NCBI GenBank assembly: GCA_947168785.1 | Contig: CAMVNL010000089.1 | Location: forward strand, 1-7,911 | DNA length: 7,911 nt | Reading direction: 5' to 3' | Source: an uncultured Clostridia bacterium | GTDB taxonomy: Bacteria > Bacillota > Clostridia > Oscillospirales > Acutalibacteraceae | Shown here: positions 6,107-7,911 of the stretch, piece after piece | How the letters are laid out: each line of letters starts with the position of its first letter | Position numbering within the stretch: position 1 is the first letter of the stretch | Position numbers and translations under genes: made by a program | Notes under the pieces: model-generated | Databases searched by the model: none | What the model was told of the DNA's origin: nothing | What the model saw: the letters and a program-made list of their open reading frames with translations, nothing else

Positions 6107-7423
6107 ATGAAACGCAACGTTTTCAAAATTCTCATTCCGATCCTTTGCGCGGCCATTCTTCTCACCGGATGCGCGCTGGCGCGGACGATCACTTCCACGC
6201 TGAACAGCTCCGCGGGGCAGACCTCTGAACAGACAGAGATCGTCACGGATGCGCCTGTCGCTGACGTCGCAGATGTCGCGGACGTTCCGACGGACCCGGT
6301 TGAAACGGCGGCAGCGGAGTCTCAGGCATCCGACGCCGAAGGATCCTCCGGCGCGTTTTCCGCGAGAGATCTCAGCGCCGAATACGACGACGAGACCGTC
6401 ACCGTGCAGCTGACCGGCTCCGGCGCGGCGGCGGATTCTGACAAGGTCGGCGTTTCCGGCTCGACCGTGACGATCACCGGTTCCGGCACGTACCTGCTCT
6501 CCGGCGCGCTGGACGACGGCAGTATCATCGTGGACGCGGGCAAAGAGGACAAGGTACAGCTGGTGCTGAACGGCGTCAGCGTCCATTCCGGTTCCTACGC
6601 CGCCATCTACGTGAAGCAGGCGGATAAGGTGTTTATCACGCTGGCGGAGGGGACGCAGAACACGCTCTCGAACGGCGGCAGCTTCACGCAGCGTGACGAC
6701 AACAACGTGGACGCGGTTATTTTCGCCAAGGATGATATCACTTTTAACGGAACGGGTTCCCTGACGATCAGCTCGCCCGCGGGACACGGGATCGTGGGTA
6801 AGGACGAAGTGACGGTCACCGGCGGCGTCTACGCGATCACCTCCGCCAATTGCGCGGTCCGGGCCAACGACAGCATCGCCATCGCCGACGGTACCTTTGC
6901 GCTCAACGCGGGCACGGACGGCCTGCACGCCGAAAACGACGAGGACGACACGCTGGGCAATATCTATATTGCAGGCGGGACGTTCACGATCGACGCGAAC
7001 GACGACGCCATCCACGCCAACACCCTGCTGCAGATCGACGACGGCAGCTTTGAGATCACCGGCGCGGAAGGGTTGGAAGGGACTTATATTCAGATCAACG
7101 GCGGCGATATCTCCGTCAGCGCCTCTGACGACGGCGTGAACGCGGCGCGCAAATCCTCCGCCTATACCCCCACGGTGGAGATCAACGGCGGCTATCTGAC
7201 CGTTGTGATGGGCGCGGGCGATACCGACGGCGTGGATTCCAACGGCGATATCCTCATCACCGGCGGCACCGTGGATGTGACCGGACGCAGCGCCTTCGAC
7301 TGCGACGGTTCGGCGCAGTACACGGGCGGCACGCTGATCGTAAACGGCCAGCAGGTGGACGCTATCCCCAACCAGATGATGGGCGGCGGCATGATGGGCG
7401 GCCGCGGCGGCTGGCGCGGGTAA
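6107..7423 (+). CDS. Surface lipoprotein with parallel beta-helix, carbohydrate-binding (Cthe_2159/DUF4353-like)
   Basis: The protein has 438 residues. The start at 6107 has AGGAGG eight bases upstream; the frame is open further upstream, but that stretch holds the predicted promoter. Residues 1-22 form a lipoprotein signal with lipobox LLTGC, so Cys22 should be lipidated and the protein anchored outside the membrane. A Ser/Ala/Asp/Val-rich linker with VADVADVADV follows (about 25-90). Residues about 95-415 are short beta-strand repeats rich in Gly, Asp and Asn, with recurrent turns such as DGLHAEN (271-277), DDAIHAN (299-305), DDGVNAA (341-347) and TDGVDSNG (373-380). This is the pattern of the Cthe_2159 family, described as calcium-dependent binders of acidic plant polysaccharide. 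The Asp-rich turns could bind calcium. The tail is Met/Gly-rich (about 424-438). The gene is followed 12 bases later by the next gene, so the two are probably one unit. No catalytic residues are recognised; a binding role is inferred. Confidence 0.87.
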   Translation: MKRNVFKILIPILCAAILLTGCALARTITSTLNSSAGQTSEQTEIVTDAPVADVADVADVPTDPVETAAAESQASDAEGSSGAFSARDLSAEYDDETVTVQLTGSGAAADSDKVGVSGSTVTITGSGTYLLSGALDDGSIIVDAGKEDKVQLVLNGVSVHSGSYAAIYVKQADKVFITLAEGTQNTLSNGGSFTQRDDNNVDAVIFAKDDITFNGTGSLTISSPAGHGIVGKDEVTVTGGVYAITSANCAVRANDSIAIADGTFALNAGTDGLHAENDEDDTLGNIYIAGGTFTIDANDDAIHANTLLQIDDGSFEITGAEGLEGTYIQINGGDISVSASDDGVNAARKSSAYTPTVEINGGYLTVVMGAGDTDGVDSNGDILITGGTVDVTGRSAFDCDGSAQYTGGTLIVNGQQVDAIPNQMMGGGMMGGRGGWRG

Positions 7424-7435
7424 AGGAGGCCGAAC

Positions 7436-7911
7436 ATGCGTAACCAGATCATCGGCAGACTGGCGGCGGGCACCTTCGGCGTTTGCTTCGCCTACGCGCT
7501 GATCCGTCAGCCCTTCGCCGTGCTGAAAGACCCCGACGCAATCAAAGACTGGGAGGAAACGGTTTCTTCCGTCGTCATCGAAGCGACGCAGCCCACCCTT
7601 CCCCTTCCTTCGACGACGATCCCCGAGACGCTTCCTGCGGCGACGCTCCCGGAACCAACCGCGGAACAGGCGGCGGAACCAGCGACCGGAACCGCCGTCA
7701 CCGAATCGCCCGAAACGACGGCGGAACCGCTGACGACGGAAGCCGCCGCGACGGAAGCGGCGGAAGAGGAACCGGAGGATGACGACGATTCCGATAAGGA
7801 AGAGGCTGAGGAAGAGGAGCAGGCGCAATCCTCCGGGCAGGAGAGCGGCGGCGACGTCCCGACCCTGTCGCAGTTCCTCTCCCGACTGACCTGCGGCGGC
7901 TGCCGTCACAG
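7436..7911 (+). CDS. Membrane-anchored acidic low-complexity protein with CxxC motif, N-terminal part (cut by right edge)
   Basis: From an ATG at 7436 the frame is open for 158 codons to the window end. AAAGGAGG, overlapping the preceding stop, lies six bases before the ATG, giving a strong and probably coupled start. Residues about 5-24 (IIGRLAAGTFGVCFAYALIR) could be one membrane segment or an uncleaved signal. Residues about 45-110 are rich in Thr, Glu, Pro and Ala. Residues about 110-132 are almost entirely acidic (EEEPEDDDD and EEAEEEEQ). After this linker comes an ordered-looking end, TLSQFLSRLTCGGCRH, with a Cys-x-x-Cys pair that is cut by the window edge. I do not recognise the family. 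The layout suggests an extracytoplasmic cysteine-containing domain on a long acidic tether; a metal or redox role for the cysteines is possible but unproven. Confidence 0.75.
   Translation, partial: MRNQIIGRLAAGTFGVCFAYALIRQPFAVLKDPDAIKDWEETVSSVVIEATQPTLPLPSTTIPETLPAATLPEPTAEQAAEPATGTAVTESPETTAEPLTTEAAATEAAEEEPEDDDDSDKEEAEEEEQAQSSGQESGGDVPTLSQFLSRLTCGGCRH

Noticed and set aside
6077..7909. A very long open frame (about 610 codons) on the minus strand, antisense to the lipoprotein and CxxC genes
   Set aside because: It is Arg/Gly/Val-rich, has no recognisable family, and mirrors the GC-rich codons of the plus-strand genes, which have good ribosome binding sites, a lipobox and clear family repeats.

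Overview
The window looks like a chromosomal piece of a GC-rich Clostridia-type Firmicute (perhaps a gut Oscillospiraceae or relative). This rests on strong AGGAGG-type ribosome binding sites, sigma-A-like promoters with 17-base spacers, and family content: a class II Fic protein, an OmpR-type two-component system, a NapH-like membrane ferredoxin and a Cthe_2159/DUF4353-type beta-helix lipoprotein. The taxonomic call is inference only. I see no transposase, integrase, tRNA, rRNA or CRISPR array.

Left part (1-2605, all genes on the minus strand). A gene cut by the left edge (start at 887) encodes the N-terminal 295 residues of what looks like a six-hairpin-glycosidase-like enzyme. It has its own promoter, overlapped by a palindrome. 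Behind it is an AT-richer 572-base gap that holds a decayed fragment resembling the effector domain of a LysR-type regulator (1049-1318). Next comes a complete Fic-family protein (1460-2605) with a C-terminal helix-turn-helix. A 13-base perfect inverted repeat is laid across the Fic promoter.

Right part (2606-7911, plus strand). A divergent promoter at 2840-2868 drives an apparent operon: response regulator (2901-3602), histidine kinase (3599-5053, ATGA overlap) and a NapH/NosR-like membrane protein with two [4Fe-4S] motifs (5081-5908). The operon ends at a clear intrinsic terminator (5964-5997). A second unit follows at once, with a beta-helix lipoprotein (6107-7423) and a small anchored acidic protein with a Cys-x-x-Cys motif, cut by the right edge (7436 onward).

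The main observation links the two right-hand units. The same 21-base element, two TTTCGT half-sites 11 bases apart, lies upstream of the regulator promoter (2780-2800, reverse orientation) and upstream of the lipoprotein promoter (6004-6024, forward), with 18 of 21 positions identical. Tandem half-sites at about 10-11 bases are the usual OmpR-family binding geometry. I therefore infer that this two-component system regulates itself and the envelope proteins next door, giving one sensory, redox and cell-surface module whose biological role is not evident from the sequence.
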